This document shows, piece after piece, positions 17,184 to 25,955 of a stretch of 55,319 nucleotides of DNA. Under the pieces are notes generated by a model. The model had not been told where the DNA came from. It worked only from the letters and a program-made list of their open reading frames with translations, and did no database searches. Source of the DNA: Acidobacteriota bacterium (GTDB taxonomy: Bacteria; Acidobacteriota; Blastocatellia; Pyrinomonadales; Pyrinomonadaceae); NCBI GenBank assembly GCA_023391155.1, contig JAEWBM010000057.1, forward strand, positions 1-55,319, read 5' to 3'. The position numbers and the translations under genes are program-made. The first letter of the stretch is position 1; the number at the start of each line of letters is the position of its first letter.

Positions 17184-17804
17184 CTAGTTGTGCTTGAGCA
17201 CAATGCTCTCGATGATGTTCGCGACACTCTCACATAGGTCCGTCGCACTTTCCAGGATCTCGTACAGCTCCTTGTACTTGATCACCTCGATCGGGTCGGA
17301 AGAGTCTCTAAATAGATCGCCGATCGCATTGAAATAGACCTCGTCCGCCTCGTTCTCAAGGCTGTGTATCTCGACAAAGTATTTGTTTATCCCGTTAGGT
17401 TTCTTGAGCAATGAGACCGCGCCGTGCACCTGCCATGAGAGGCGATGGATTATATCCGCAAGGCCCTTGATATGCTTATTGGTCTCGGTGATGTCGTACA
17501 TCACCATAGCTCTCGCCCCGGCGTCGATATAATCAATAACATCATCCAGCGCAACACTCAGGGCGTAAATGTCCTCGCGGTCGAACGGCGTGATGAACGA
17601 GGTGTTCAGCTTCGTTGTGATCTGATGCATTATCTCGTCACAGGCGTGCTCAACCGCTTTAATGCGTTTGGTGTATTGCGCACGATCGTTGCCGATATCA
17701 TCCACCATTTCGACCAAGATCTTTGCGGCCTCTTCGATCTTTGCCGTCATCTGCGAGAAATAAAGGAAATAATCGTCCTCGCGAGGCAGGAAACTAAATG
17801 CCAT
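17184..17804 (-). CDS. DUF47 / UPF0111 PhoU-like protein, Pit accessory
   Basis: 206 residues, all-helical, with the PhoU-like signatures of DUF47: FLPREDDYFLYF at the start, the FITPFDREDIYAL block around residue 75, and ENEADEVYFNAI. DUF47 proteins are coded next to PiT transporters and are thought to modulate them, parallel to PhoU for Pst. Here pit follows directly. A Pho-box-like element lies only 18-35 bp upstream of its start codon. Confidence 0.92.
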   Translation of the reverse strand: MAFSFLPREDDYFLYFSQMTAKIEEAAKILVEMVDDIGNDRAQYTKRIKAVEHACDEIMHQITTKLNTSFITPFDREDIYALSVALDDVIDYIDAGARAMVMYDITETNKHIKGLADIIHRLSWQVHGAVSLLKKPNGINKYFVEIHSLENEADEVYFNAIGDLFRDSSDPIEVIKYKELYEILESATDLCESVANIIESIVLKHN

Positions 17805-17821
17805 TTTATGGGTCTCCGGTG

Positions 17822-17839
17822 TGTTACAAGAATGTTACC
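17822..17839 (+). promoter_or_regulatory. Pho-box-like direct repeat upstream of DUF47-pit
   Basis: Two TGTTAC repeats spaced exactly 11 bp (17822 and 17833). The 18-mer matches 15 of 18 bases of the element upstream of pstS. It lies 18 bp before the DUF47 start codon and points away from that gene, a position that suits repression rather than activation. The spacing is that of PhoB boxes in proteobacteria; the binding protein here is not known. Confidence 0.5.
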
Positions 17840-17889
17840 CAAATATATCGGATGATGGTGCGCCTGTCCACGACCGGCATTTAAAAAGT

Positions 17890-17913
17890 AAAGCGGCCGC
17901 AAATGGCCGCTTT
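17890..17913 (-). terminator. Rho-independent terminator of the pst-phoU operon
   Basis: A 9-bp stem (AAAGCGGCC / GGCCGCTTT) with a 6-base loop, followed on the minus strand by a T-rich tail (ACTTTTTAAA). It is 27 bp after the phoU stop and separates the Pst operon from DUF47-pit. Confidence 0.8.
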
Positions 17914-17939
17914 CGGAGAAAATACTTTTAGGACTCCCC

Positions 17940-18596
17940 CTATCCGCCGTGTTTAATAAATGCTGCCTCACGCAGGTACACGTTCAGCTCGCAGATATCC
18001 TTAACGTAATCGCCGATACGCTCAAGATGTTTCGCGACGAAAATGTGATGAGCCGCCCCGGTCGTCGATGACGGATCCGTGATCATCATGTCCAACAGTT
18101 CATTAAATACCCGTTTATATGCCGCGTCGATCTGTGCATCGCGCTCGATTATCTGCCGCGAAAGCTTCGAATCTTCGGAGGTAAAGGCATCGAGCGCAGA
18201 GTGCAGCATCTCTGCCGCAGTCTCCGCCATTATCGGAAATTCGACATATTCCTTGAGCTGCGGTTCCGTATTCAAAACTAAAGCCGCTTCGGCGATACTG
18301 CCCGCATGGTCTGCTATACGCTCCAGAATAGGTGTTATCTTCGCCACCGATATCACGAACCTCAGGTCGTGTGCGGCCGGCTGCTGCAGCGCCAATATCT
18401 CGACCGTAAGCCTGTCGATCTCAAGCTCCATCTGGTCGATCACCTTGTCCTCTTCGAGCACTTCACGCGCTAGTTCGCTGTCCCGATCGACAAGTGCCTG
18501 CATAGCCTTTCGCACTGCGGTCTCCGTCGCCCCGCCAAGCAGAAGGATCTTGTCCCGAAGGTGGTCCAGTTGCTGATCGATGATCCGATTGTCCAT
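17940..18596 (-). CDS. phoU: Phosphate signalling complex protein PhoU
   Basis: 218 residues from the ATG at 18596 (MDNRIIDQQLDHLR); a TTG at 18629 would add eleven residues and cannot be ruled out. It shows two PhoU helical repeats, each with an acidic E/DxxxD metal-binding pattern (EEDKVIDQMELEID and ERDAQIDAAYKRV), and the HDLRFVISV and HHIFVAKHLERIGDYV blocks. PhoU couples Pst transporter status to the Pho two-component system, dampening it when phosphate is plentiful. It follows pstB by 36 bp and precedes a terminator; phoB and phoR are not in the window. Confidence 0.95.
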   Translation of the reverse strand: MDNRIIDQQLDHLRDKILLLGGATETAVRKAMQALVDRDSELAREVLEEDKVIDQMELEIDRLTVEILALQQPAAHDLRFVISVAKITPILERIADHAGSIAEAALVLNTEPQLKEYVEFPIMAETAAEMLHSALDAFTSEDSKLSRQIIERDAQIDAAYKRVFNELLDMMITDPSSTTGAAHHIFVAKHLERIGDYVKDICELNVYLREAAFIKHGG

Positions 18597-18632
18597 TGCT
18601 ACTAATTTACCATATCCGGCGCTCCGCAATTT

Positions 18633-19391
18633 TTAACCGAAGCGGCCGGTAATGTAATCCTCGGTTAGTTTTTCGTCCGGATTGGTGAACATCCGCTGCG
18701 TCGGATTATATTCCACCAGTTTCCCGAGCATAAAGAACGCTGTGCGGTCCGAAACGCGTGCCGCCTGCTGCATATTGTGCGTCACGATCACGATCGTGTA
18801 TTCGCGTTTGAGTTCCACGACCAGCTCCTCGATCTTCTGCGTCGCGATCGGGTCGAGGGCTGATGCGGGCTCGTCCATTAGAATAACCTCCGGCTGAACG
18901 GCGAGTGCACGTGCAATGCACAGCCTCTGCTGCTGCCCGCCCGAAAGGCCGAACGCTGATGTGTTCAACCTGTCCTTGACCTCGTCCCACAGCGCCGCAT
19001 CTCTCAACGCCTTCTCAACTCTTTCCGCCAGGTCTGCCTTGCTTGAGTGAATGCCGTTGATCTTGATGCCGTAGGCGACGTTATCAAAGATCGACTTCGG
19101 GAACGGGTTCGACTTTTGAAAAACCATACCGACCCGGCGGCGAAGCGCGACGACATCCGTCCCTGGGGCGTAAATATTCTCGCCGTCGAGCAATACCTCG
19201 CCCCGCATCGAGGCGATCGGTATCGTGTCGTTCATCCGATTCAGCGAACGCAAAAACGTAGATTTGCCGCAGCCCGAGGGCCCGATGAACGCAACGATCT
19301 CGTGCTCCGGAATATCAAGCGAGATATCAAAAAGCGCCTGATCGCTTCCGTAAAAAAAATCAAGATGTGAAATGCTGATCTTTGCTGTCAT
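18633..19391 (-). CDS. pstB: Phosphate ABC transporter ATPase PstB
   Basis: 252 residues. Walker A GPSGCGKS (37-44) followed by TFLRSLNRMND, the Q-loop MVFQKSNPFPKSIFDNVAYG, signature LSGGQQQRLCIARAL, Walker B ILMDEPASALDP and the H-loop VTHNM. The NRMND and PFPKSI pieces are diagnostic for PstB over other ABC ATPases. It powers high-affinity phosphate import by PstCA. Ordered pstS-pstC-pstA-pstB-phoU with short gaps. Confidence 0.98.
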   Translation of the reverse strand: MTAKISISHLDFFYGSDQALFDISLDIPEHEIVAFIGPSGCGKSTFLRSLNRMNDTIPIASMRGEVLLDGENIYAPGTDVVALRRRVGMVFQKSNPFPKSIFDNVAYGIKINGIHSSKADLAERVEKALRDAALWDEVKDRLNTSAFGLSGGQQQRLCIARALAVQPEVILMDEPASALDPIATQKIEELVVELKREYTIVIVTHNMQQAARVSDRTAFFMLGKLVEYNPTQRMFTNPDEKLTEDYITGRFG

Positions 19392-19404
19392 CGATTGATT
19401 GCTG

Positions 19405-20250
19405 CTAATACCTCTTTCGCGTGAGCAGCCTCACTGCTATGTTGATCACCAATATTAAACCCACCAACAGCAGCGTCGCCGCCCAGGCCATTGCGTGCTC
19501 GACCTCGAACGGCCCGGTCGCATAGTTATATATTTGCACTGTCAGCGACGCCATAGGCTGATCATAATAGAAATTGTAAAAACGGCTGTTTAGCGCCGTG
19601 AACAGCAGCGGTGCGGTCTCGCCCGTCACACGTGCTATCGCCAGCATCGCTCCCGTCGCTATCCCCGAGGCCGCTGCCGGAAGCACGATGTTCCACGAAA
19701 CCCGCCACTGCGGTGCGCCAAGTGCCAATGCCCCCTCGCGCATTGAGTTCGGCACCAGCCGGATCATCTCCTCCGTCGTGCGAGCGACGATCGGGATCAT
19801 TATCACCGCCAACGCGAGCCCGCCTGCAAGGCCCGACGGCCGCCCCATCGGTATCACGACCACCGTGTAGATAAAGATGCCGATGATGATCGACGGCGTA
19901 CCCGTCAGCGTGTCGGCGATGAACCTGATCGTCTTTCCATACCAGCCGCTTCCGAATTCCGCCAAATAAACGCCCGCCAAGATCCCGATCGGAAGCCCTA
20001 TTACGGCCGCAAGGCCCGTCATTAGTGCCGACCCGAGAATTGCATTCCCGATCCCTCCGCCCTCGCCCACCGGCTTCGGCGTATCGGTCAAAAACTCTAC
20101 GCTGATCGACGAGATCCCTTGATACGTGATGTACCCGAGGATAATAAGCAGCAGCGTCGTCACAAACAAAGCGCTCGCTGCCGTGAGGCCCGTCATGACC
20201 GAATTCACAAGCCGCCGTTTCCGTTGATCGTTCGCCAGAGGTTCGGCCAT
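19405..20250 (-). CDS. pstA: Phosphate ABC transporter permease PstA
   Basis: 281 residues from the ATG at 20250, one base after the pstC stop, with GGGAGGG upstream; a longer start inside pstC is less likely. Six hydrophobic helices and the permease coupling segment EGALALGAPQWRVSWNIVLPAA are visible. LTGTPSIIIGIFIY is typical of PstA. Forms the inner-membrane channel with PstC. Confidence 0.95.
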   Translation of the reverse strand: MAEPLANDQRKRRLVNSVMTGLTAASALFVTTLLLIILGYITYQGISSISVEFLTDTPKPVGEGGGIGNAILGSALMTGLAAVIGLPIGILAGVYLAEFGSGWYGKTIRFIADTLTGTPSIIIGIFIYTVVVIPMGRPSGLAGGLALAVIMIPIVARTTEEMIRLVPNSMREGALALGAPQWRVSWNIVLPAAASGIATGAMLAIARVTGETAPLLFTALNSRFYNFYYDQPMASLTVQIYNYATGPFEVEHAMAWAATLLLVGLILVINIAVRLLTRKRY

Positions 20251-20251
20251 T

Positions 20252-21181
20252 TTAACCGTGCCCTCCCGCATGCGTTCGTCGAGACACGCTCATTATCAGC
20301 AGCTTTGCCAGCGCGTTTACGATCAGCGTGACCAGAAACAAGATCAGGCCCATCTCCACCAATGCGCTTAGGTAAAGCTCATCCGTTGCGTCCGCAAAAT
20401 TCGCCGCCAGCACCGAGGCGATCGTATATGCCGGTTCAAATAGCGATGCCGTTATCTGAGGCGAGTTGCCGATCACCATCGTGATCGCCATCGTCTCACC
20501 CAGTGCCCTTCCCAAACCCAGCACCACCGCTCCCGCAATGCCCGACGAGGCGTTGCTCAGAACGATCCCGGTCGTTTCCCACTTTGTCGCACCCAGTGCC
20601 AGCGCGGCCTCCCGCTGTGCGTTCGGCACCGCCTCCAGGATGTCCCGCACAACCGCCGTTATAATGGGCGTGATCATTATCGCGAGGATTATCCCGCCCG
20701 TCATCATCCCGATACCCGTTAGCCGGCCCTGAAATAGCGGTATCCACCCGAGGTTGTTCTGCAGCAGCGGGCCGAGGTATTCGCGAATAAACGGTGCCAG
20801 GACGAAGATCCCCCATAGGCCGTAGACCACCGAGGGTATCGCCGCAAGCAGTTCGACCATAAACGCGATCGGCCGGGCTATGGACCGCGGCGCCTGCTCA
20901 ACCAGAAATATCGCGATTCCCAACGAAACCGGCACAGCAAGAAGGATCGCGATCAGCGACGAAACTATCGTCCCCCATATGAACGGCAATGCGCCGAAGG
21001 CCTCTTGTGCCGGCGCCCACTCCGAGGCCGTCAAGAAACCAAGCCCGAACCGCGTTATCGTCGGCATCGAACTGCGGGCCATCATAAACACGATCGCCGC
21101 CACGAGCACCAGGATGCTCGAAGCGGCCGCCAGCAATATGAAGCGGTAGATCGTGTCGCCGATGGCCCCGTTTCGGTTCAC
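20252..21181 (-). CDS. pstC: Phosphate ABC transporter permease PstC
   Basis: 309 residues, GTG start, three bases after the pstS stop. The features are an N-terminal helix, the FLTASEWAP segment before the core, ELLAAIPSVVYGLWG, and the coupling loop REAALALGATKWETTGIVL followed by GRALGETMAITMVIG, all typical of PstC. Six membrane helices are apparent. It pairs with PstA to form the phosphate channel. Confidence 0.96.
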   Translation of the reverse strand: MNRNGAIGDTIYRFILLAAASSILVLVAAIVFMMARSSMPTITRFGLGFLTASEWAPAQEAFGALPFIWGTIVSSLIAILLAVPVSLGIAIFLVEQAPRSIARPIAFMVELLAAIPSVVYGLWGIFVLAPFIREYLGPLLQNNLGWIPLFQGRLTGIGMMTGGIILAIMITPIITAVVRDILEAVPNAQREAALALGATKWETTGIVLSNASSGIAGAVVLGLGRALGETMAITMVIGNSPQITASLFEPAYTIASVLAANFADATDELYLSALVEMGLILFLVTLIVNALAKLLIMSVSRRTHAGGHG

Positions 21182-21184
21182 GTG

Positions 21185-22282
21185 TTAGTTTGCGTTCGTC
21201 TTCAGCGGCTTGCCGCCGTGCATCAGCGAGTTAATCTTCGCACCGGACCGTTCCACGAGCTGAGCCGGAAGCGGCGCGTAATGCAGGTCGATAACATACT
21301 GTTCGCCGTCGTTTATCGCCCACCAAAGGAAATCGGCAAGAGCCTTGCCTTTTACCGCATCGCCCTGCTCCTTATAGACCAGCATATAGACGATCCCCGA
21401 GATCGGGTACGCATCCGCACCCTCCGCATTCGTGATCTCAAACCTGAGGTCCTCCGGCATCTTTTCGACCATTCCCGCCGCGGCATTTGAAACCGTCTGG
21501 CTCGTCGGCTCTATAAAGTTGCCGGCCGAGTTGCGTATAAGGGCCGTCGGCAAATTGTTTGCTTTCGCGAATGTGAGCTCCACGTACCCGATCGTGTTCG
21601 GCGTATTCTTGACCTGGCCCATCACGCCCTCGTTGCCCTTGCCGCCGATGCCGATCCCCTGTGGAAGTTGCGGGTTCTTCGTCCGTCCGATCGTGCTTTT
21701 CCATTCGGGAACGGTCTTCGACAAAAAATCCGTGATAACGTCTGAGGTTCCGCTGCCGTCTGCACGAAAGACCGGCGTGATGTCGTTGCCCGGAAGCGTT
21801 ACACCCGGATTCTCTTTCTTCAGCCGGTCGTCATCCCACCGTCGGATCTTGCCCAGATAGATATCCGAGATAAGCTCCGGGGTGAGCTTTAGCGGCTGGT
21901 TGAGCCCCTCCAGGTTATACGTCAGCACCACTGCGCCGAGTACTACCGGAATGTGTACGATCTCGCCTGCCTTGGTCTGGCCCATCTCATCATTGGACAT
22001 CGCCGCGTCACTGCCGCCGAAATCCGCTGTCTGGCTCTGGATGGCCTTGATCCCCGCACCGGAACCCGTCCCTTGGTAGTCAATGCGAATGTTCGGATTG
22101 ATCTTGCCGAATTCGCTCGTCCACTTGTCCATCATCGGTTTGACGAAGGTTGAACCCGAACCCTGCAGCTGAACCGCTCCGCCCGGTGCGGTCGACGACG
22201 AATTGCTTCCCAATTCCTGGCCGCTGCAGGCAGCGCCGATCGCGGCCATCAACGCGACGATCAAATATATTGTTTTTGACAT
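21185..22282 (-). CDS. pstS: Phosphate-binding lipoprotein PstS
   Basis: 365 residues from the ATG at 22282, preceded by GGGAG; a longer frame reading into the leader is rejected. It has a lipoprotein signal ending in GAAC (Cys19), so it is anchored rather than freely periplasmic. Phosphate-binding blocks include QGSGSTFVKPMMDKW, YQGTGSGAGI, TADFGGSDAAMS and FRADGSGTSDVITDFL. It captures phosphate for PstCAB. First gene of the operon, with a Pho-box-like element about 135-160 bp upstream and two small hairpins in the leader. Confidence 0.96.
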   Translation of the reverse strand: MSKTIYLIVALMAAIGAACSGQELGSNSSSTAPGGAVQLQGSGSTFVKPMMDKWTSEFGKINPNIRIDYQGTGSGAGIKAIQSQTADFGGSDAAMSNDEMGQTKAGEIVHIPVVLGAVVLTYNLEGLNQPLKLTPELISDIYLGKIRRWDDDRLKKENPGVTLPGNDITPVFRADGSGTSDVITDFLSKTVPEWKSTIGRTKNPQLPQGIGIGGKGNEGVMGQVKNTPNTIGYVELTFAKANNLPTALIRNSAGNFIEPTSQTVSNAAAGMVEKMPEDLRFEITNAEGADAYPISGIVYMLVYKEQGDAVKGKALADFLWWAINDGEQYVIDLHYAPLPAQLVERSGAKINSLMHGGKPLKTNAN

Positions 22283-22298
22283 TTTCGTTTGTTCTCCC

Positions 22299-22346
22299 GG
22301 CCCATTATTTGTACGGGCCATTCTCCGGCCGCTTCCATTGAAGCGG
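22299..22346. other. Two small hairpins in the pstS leader
   Basis: GGCCC/GGGCC at 22299-22319 (11-base loop) and CCGCTTC/GAAGCGG at 22329-22346 (4-base loop). Both would form in the untranslated leader between the Pho-box-like element and the pstS start codon. They are too short to name as a known riboswitch. Confidence 0.3.
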
Positions 22347-22415
22347 TTCCTGCCCGAGCTTCAAACGATAATTATTAAGTATCCGCGCCTTCCGTTTAAG
22401 CCGATACCGTCAAAA

Positions 22416-22442
22416 GTTTACATTCCTGTAACATAGGTTACA
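22416..22442 (-). promoter_or_regulatory. Pho-box-like repeats upstream of pstS
   Basis: On the minus strand three TGT(A/T)A(C/A) repeats occur at 22442, 22433 and 22422. The last two are 11 bp apart and form an 18-mer 15/18 identical to the element before DUF47-pit. They point toward pstS. Within the same span, TGTAAC and GTTACA also form a perfect dyad (22427-22442). A weak TATCGG lies 10 bp further on, about where a -10 would be expected for a PhoB-class promoter. Confidence 0.5.
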
Positions 22443-22581
22443 CATTTTGACCGTACCCTTATGATACGTTAACGGCAATTGACGGCGAACCCGGCTTCCG
22501 GCTTTGCCATCTCAATTCTGCCCATTCCCCCAACTGTTATTTGTCCAAATGGAAATGAAAAGGTACTTATCAGGAGGAAAA

Positions 22582-23988
22582 ATGAAACGACAACATCTTA
22601 TTAAGAGTGCTGTCTCGGCTGCGATGGTTTGGGCGATGGCCCTGATGCCGCTTGCCGCCTTGGCGCAAACGCGCGTCAGCATGCCAAAGAACCGGTACGA
22701 GGTTCAGCAGGACGTTCAACTCGGCCGCGAAGCCGCTGTCGAGATCGAAAAACAGTTTCCGATCTTAAACGATTATCAATCAACGCAATATGTAGCACGG
22801 ATCGGCGAAAACCTCGTGGCGGCGATTCCGCCTCAGTTCCGCCAGCCGGCATTCGATTATTCATTCAAGATCGTCAATGCGAGCGATATCAACGCGTTCG
22901 CACTTCCCGGCGGCCCCATGTACGTCAACCGCGGGATGATCGAGGCGGCGCGTAACGAGGGTGAAATGGCCGGCGTTATGGCTCACGAGATCGCCCACGT
23001 TGCGATGCGCCACGCCACCGCACAGGCCACCAAGCAGAGTGGCTGGAAGGCCCAGCTCGGCACGATCGGCGCCATCCTCGGCGGAGCTATTCTCGGCGGC
23101 CAGACCGGCGCCCAGCTAGGCGCCCTCGGCGTCCAGATCTGGCAAACGCGCTACAGCCGTGAATATGAGACTCAAGCCGACATCCTCGGCTCACAGATCA
23201 TGGCACGGGCCGGTTACGACCCGCGCGACCTGGCCAATATGTTCCAGACGATCGCTCGCCAGGGCAGCGGCCGCGTCCCTGAGTTCTTGAGCAGTCACCC
23301 TGATCCGGGTAACCGCTTCGAGACCATCAATCGCGAGACTCAGCTACTGGAGGTCTCATCGAATCCCATCAAGATCACCCGTGATTTCCAGATGACGCAA
23401 AGCCGGCTACGCAGCTTGCCGGCGGCACCGACCATGGCTGAAATTCAGCAGGGTGCGTCTTCCGGCGGCAGCACACAAATGGGCGGCGGAAGCTATTCGA
23501 ATAACGTCCCCGCCCCGTCGCGCCGCTACCGGACATATCAAAGCGGCAATTGGATAAGCATGAGCGTGCCCGATAACTGGCGTGAATTCCCCGAGCAGAC
23601 CAGCGTCACCTTTGCACCGGACGGTGCATTCGGCAACCAGGGCATCAGCCACGGCGCTATGATCGGCGTTTTCCGGGGAAGCTCAAACACGCTAGCTCAG
23701 AATTCGCAGGAGTTCGTAAAGGGCCTTATCCAGGGTAACCCGCATCTGCGTCAGCAGAGCTGGTTCCAAAATTCACGATTTGCGGGCCGACAGGCGATGG
23801 TGACACAGCTCTCTGGCCGGTCGCCGATCAATGCTCGTACCGAGGTCGTGACCATCTATACGACCCAGCTTCGCAACGGCGAAACGTTTTATTTCGCGGC
23901 GGTCGCTCCCGATGACGAAGCGAGCCGGTACAATACCGCGTTTCGGACGATACTAAACTCGATACGCTTGAGCGATGCACAGTTGTGA
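22582..23988 (+). CDS. Secreted M48-family metalloprotease with extra C-terminal domain
   Basis: 468 residues from the ATG at 22582, which has AGGAGG 5 bases upstream; the longer frame is rejected. Signal peptide (about 1-29, ending LAALAQ). The M48 zinc site is HEIAH (135-139), with the third ligand in REYETQAD. The first half matches periplasmic BepA/LoiP-like peptidases that act in outer-membrane quality control. After a Ser/Gly linker (about 305-340) comes a separate domain of some 125 residues, running from WISMSVPDNW to TILNSIRL, that looks like the PsbP/DcrB-like fold. Divergent from pstS across a 300-bp spacer. Confidence 0.9.
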   Translation: MKRQHLIKSAVSAAMVWAMALMPLAALAQTRVSMPKNRYEVQQDVQLGREAAVEIEKQFPILNDYQSTQYVARIGENLVAAIPPQFRQPAFDYSFKIVNASDINAFALPGGPMYVNRGMIEAARNEGEMAGVMAHEIAHVAMRHATAQATKQSGWKAQLGTIGAILGGAILGGQTGAQLGALGVQIWQTRYSREYETQADILGSQIMARAGYDPRDLANMFQTIARQGSGRVPEFLSSHPDPGNRFETINRETQLLEVSSNPIKITRDFQMTQSRLRSLPAAPTMAEIQQGASSGGSTQMGGGSYSNNVPAPSRRYRTYQSGNWISMSVPDNWREFPEQTSVTFAPDGAFGNQGISHGAMIGVFRGSSNTLAQNSQEFVKGLIQGNPHLRQQSWFQNSRFAGRQAMVTQLSGRSPINARTEVVTIYTTQLRNGETFYFAAVAPDDEASRYNTAFRTILNSIRLSDAQL

Positions 23989-24007
23989 TCTGCTTAACAT
24001 TTAGAAT

Positions 24008-24045
24008 AAAGGGGCTGTTCCGAACGGGGCAGCCTCTTTTATTTT
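24008..24045. terminator. Bidirectional terminator between the M48 and MFS genes
   Basis: The sequence forms a stem AAAGGGGCTG / CAGCCTCTTT with one G-T wobble and a 12-base loop, followed by TTATTTT on the plus strand. On the minus strand it overlaps the end of the MFS gene and is followed by TTTATTCTAA. It serves both convergent genes. Confidence 0.75.
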
Positions 24046-25280
24046 GCTTCTACAGGTGCGGGAATCTTAACCGAAAGGAACAATATCGCGGCCAATATCG
24101 AAACGGCGGCACTTGCCATAAATGCGACCGGCGCCCCGAACTCATACCAGAGCAGCCCGAATAGCAGCGACGCCGGAAACACCGTGATCCCGAACGCCAG
24201 GTTGTAAAACCCGTACGCCGTACCGCGCTTCTCATCCTCGACCAGGTCGGCGACGAGCGCCTTTTCGGCACCCTCCGTGAGCCCGAAATACGTGCCGTAA
24301 ACGACGAACAGTGCCCACGCCTGCCAGGTGCTGTCCACAAATGCAAAACCGAAATAGACCAGCGCGTAAACCAGCCATCCCGAAACGATCATCGCCTTCC
24401 GCCCAAGCTTGTCCGAAAGCTCCCCGCCGATCAGCGAACTGAAAACCTTGCTGAAATGGAGCACCATCCACAGCAGCGGCAGCATTGCCGGGGCGATCCC
24501 CGCCTGCTCGGCACGCAGCAGCAGAAACGCGTCCGTCGAATTTGAAAGTGTAAACAAAGCGATGATCAGCAGAAACCGTTTGAAATTCCCATCGAATTCA
24601 CCCAGCGAAAACTTGATCGGATTAGCTTCTTCCTCGTGCGGTTCCGGCTTCTCATGCACAAAAAAGACGATCACGAAAAGCCCGATGGCTACCGGGATCG
24701 ACGCATAAAGAAATACTCTTTGGTACTCGAGAGCGGTCGGATTCTCCGCATCGGCCGCCAAATAGGTGAGCAAAAAATATGCGACCACCGGGCCGACCAC
24801 CGCACCCAGGTGGTCCGCCGCCCGGTTAAAGCCGAATGCTTTCCCCCTGTCCTCCTCCGCAGTTTCCGCGGCAAGCAGTGCATCGCGCGGCGCCCCGCGG
24901 ACCCCCTTGCCCACCCTGTCCATCGTGCGCACCACCAACACCTGCGGCCAGCTCGTCACAAATGCCAGCAGCGGCCTCATCACCGCCGCCAGCGAATAGC
25001 CCAAAAAGACCGGGAATTTGCGCTTGCCGAATCGGTCGCTCAAGTACCCGGAGAAAACCTTCAAAATGCTCGCGACGCTTTCCGCAAGCCCCTCGATAAG
25101 TCCGATTGCAAACGGAGTTGCCCCGAGGGTCAAAAACAAAAAAGCCGGCAGCAGCGGATAGATGATCTCGCTCGATGTGTCGTTAAGGAAACTGACCACG
25201 CTCAGGGCAAGCACGGTCGGCGGAAGCGAATTATACCGCTTCCAAAACTTCAGCCGGGAGGTTTGCGGCGGGCTTTCCAT
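24039..25280 (-). CDS. MFS transporter
   Basis: 413 residues with about 12 hydrophobic segments. Motif A-like GYLSDRFGKRK between helices 2 and 3 and its repeat GELSDKLGRKAM between helices 8 and 9 place it in the major facilitator superfamily. The sequence SFLNDTSSEIIYPLLPAFL near the N-terminus and RGAPRDALLA are found in a widespread subgroup of uncharacterised MFS permeases. The substrate is not predictable. The start (ATG at 25280) lies 63 bp after the end of the small two-helix gene. Confidence 0.9.
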   Translation of the reverse strand: MESPPQTSRLKFWKRYNSLPPTVLALSVVSFLNDTSSEIIYPLLPAFLFLTLGATPFAIGLIEGLAESVASILKVFSGYLSDRFGKRKFPVFLGYSLAAVMRPLLAFVTSWPQVLVVRTMDRVGKGVRGAPRDALLAAETAEEDRGKAFGFNRAADHLGAVVGPVVAYFLLTYLAADAENPTALEYQRVFLYASIPVAIGLFVIVFFVHEKPEPHEEEANPIKFSLGEFDGNFKRFLLIIALFTLSNSTDAFLLLRAEQAGIAPAMLPLLWMVLHFSKVFSSLIGGELSDKLGRKAMIVSGWLVYALVYFGFAFVDSTWQAWALFVVYGTYFGLTEGAEKALVADLVEDEKRGTAYGFYNLAFGITVFPASLLFGLLWYEFGAPVAFMASAAVSILAAILFLSVKIPAPVEAK

Positions 25281-25343
25281 TTAAAACGATAACAGGCCCT
25301 GGAAAGCCTGTCTCACGGGAATTTGCATGCTGCTGACGGCCGG

Positions 25344-25601
25344 TTATCGACGCTTCGCGGGGGCTGGCCGTTCGTTACCACTGTCGGTCCCGAACCACCA
25401 CAATGAGCCGGCTCCGACCACCGCTATCACCAGTATCGCGACCACGATCGCAAGCCGAAACGCGATCCGCAGGCTCTTTCGCAGCATTCGGAAAATGACG
25501 AAGGCCACGGCCGCCGCGATCACAAATATAAGCAGGCCCGCGATCGCGCCCGCAGTCCCGATCGACGGAACATCAACAAAAAATGCCGGCGCAATGGTCA
25601 T
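25344..25601 (-). CDS. Small two-helix membrane protein
   Basis: 85 residues with two hydrophobic helices (about 17-38 and 48-70) separated by an Arg-rich loop, and a basic tail. No family recognised. The start codon overlaps the yacG stop (ATGA), so it is translationally coupled to yacG, which supports its being real. Confidence 0.6.
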   Translation of the reverse strand: MTIAPAFFVDVPSIGTAGAIAGLLIFVIAAAVAFVIFRMLRKSLRIAFRLAIVVAILVIAVVGAGSLWWFGTDSGNERPAPAKRR

Positions 25602-25807
25602 CTGCCGCCCTCGCCGTTCTCCAGCGCTTTTTGAAGTGCGTCGGCCTCTTCCTCAGACAATTCCGTAGTCTCAGCGGGAAGCGAATATTCCTCGTCGACC
25701 CACGCCCCGAAATCGAGCAATTTACATCGCTCTGAGCAAAACGGCCGAAACTCGTTACCTTCATATTCGGTACGGCGGCCACATGTCGGACAACTTACAA
25801 GCGGCAT
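25598..25807 (-). CDS. yacG: DNA gyrase inhibitor YacG-like zinc protein
   Basis: 69 residues from the ATG at 25807. Four cysteines in the YacG pattern (CPTC at 6-9, C24 and C28 in FCSERC), then KLLDFGAWVDEEYSLP, the family core. An acidic helical tail follows. In E. coli, YacG binds zinc and inhibits gyrase; here the role is by family transfer. An in-frame ATG at 25834 would extend it by nine residues with no better ribosome site. Confidence 0.88.
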   Translation of the reverse strand: MPLVSCPTCGRRTEYEGNEFRPFCSERCKLLDFGAWVDEEYSLPAETTELSEEEADALQKALENGEGGR

Positions 25808-25889
25808 AACAAGTCTATATTGAGAGGTTAGCATAGCGTGAAAGATGCCGAAAGCCCGTGCAAAAATGCTCCGGCCTCTGCCTCGTCAG

Positions 25890-25898
25890 TGCTATAAT
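25890..25898 (+). promoter_or_regulatory. Extended -10 promoter of the LEA-like gene
   Basis: TGCTATAAT is a perfect -10 with a TG extension. No good -35 is seen. Predicted start near 25905, about 50 bases before the ATG at 25956. Confidence 0.55.
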
Positions 25899-25955
25899 CC
25901 GTGCTTAGAGCGGAACAATTGCCCCGCACCGGGCGTTTAATATGTGAGAACGATC

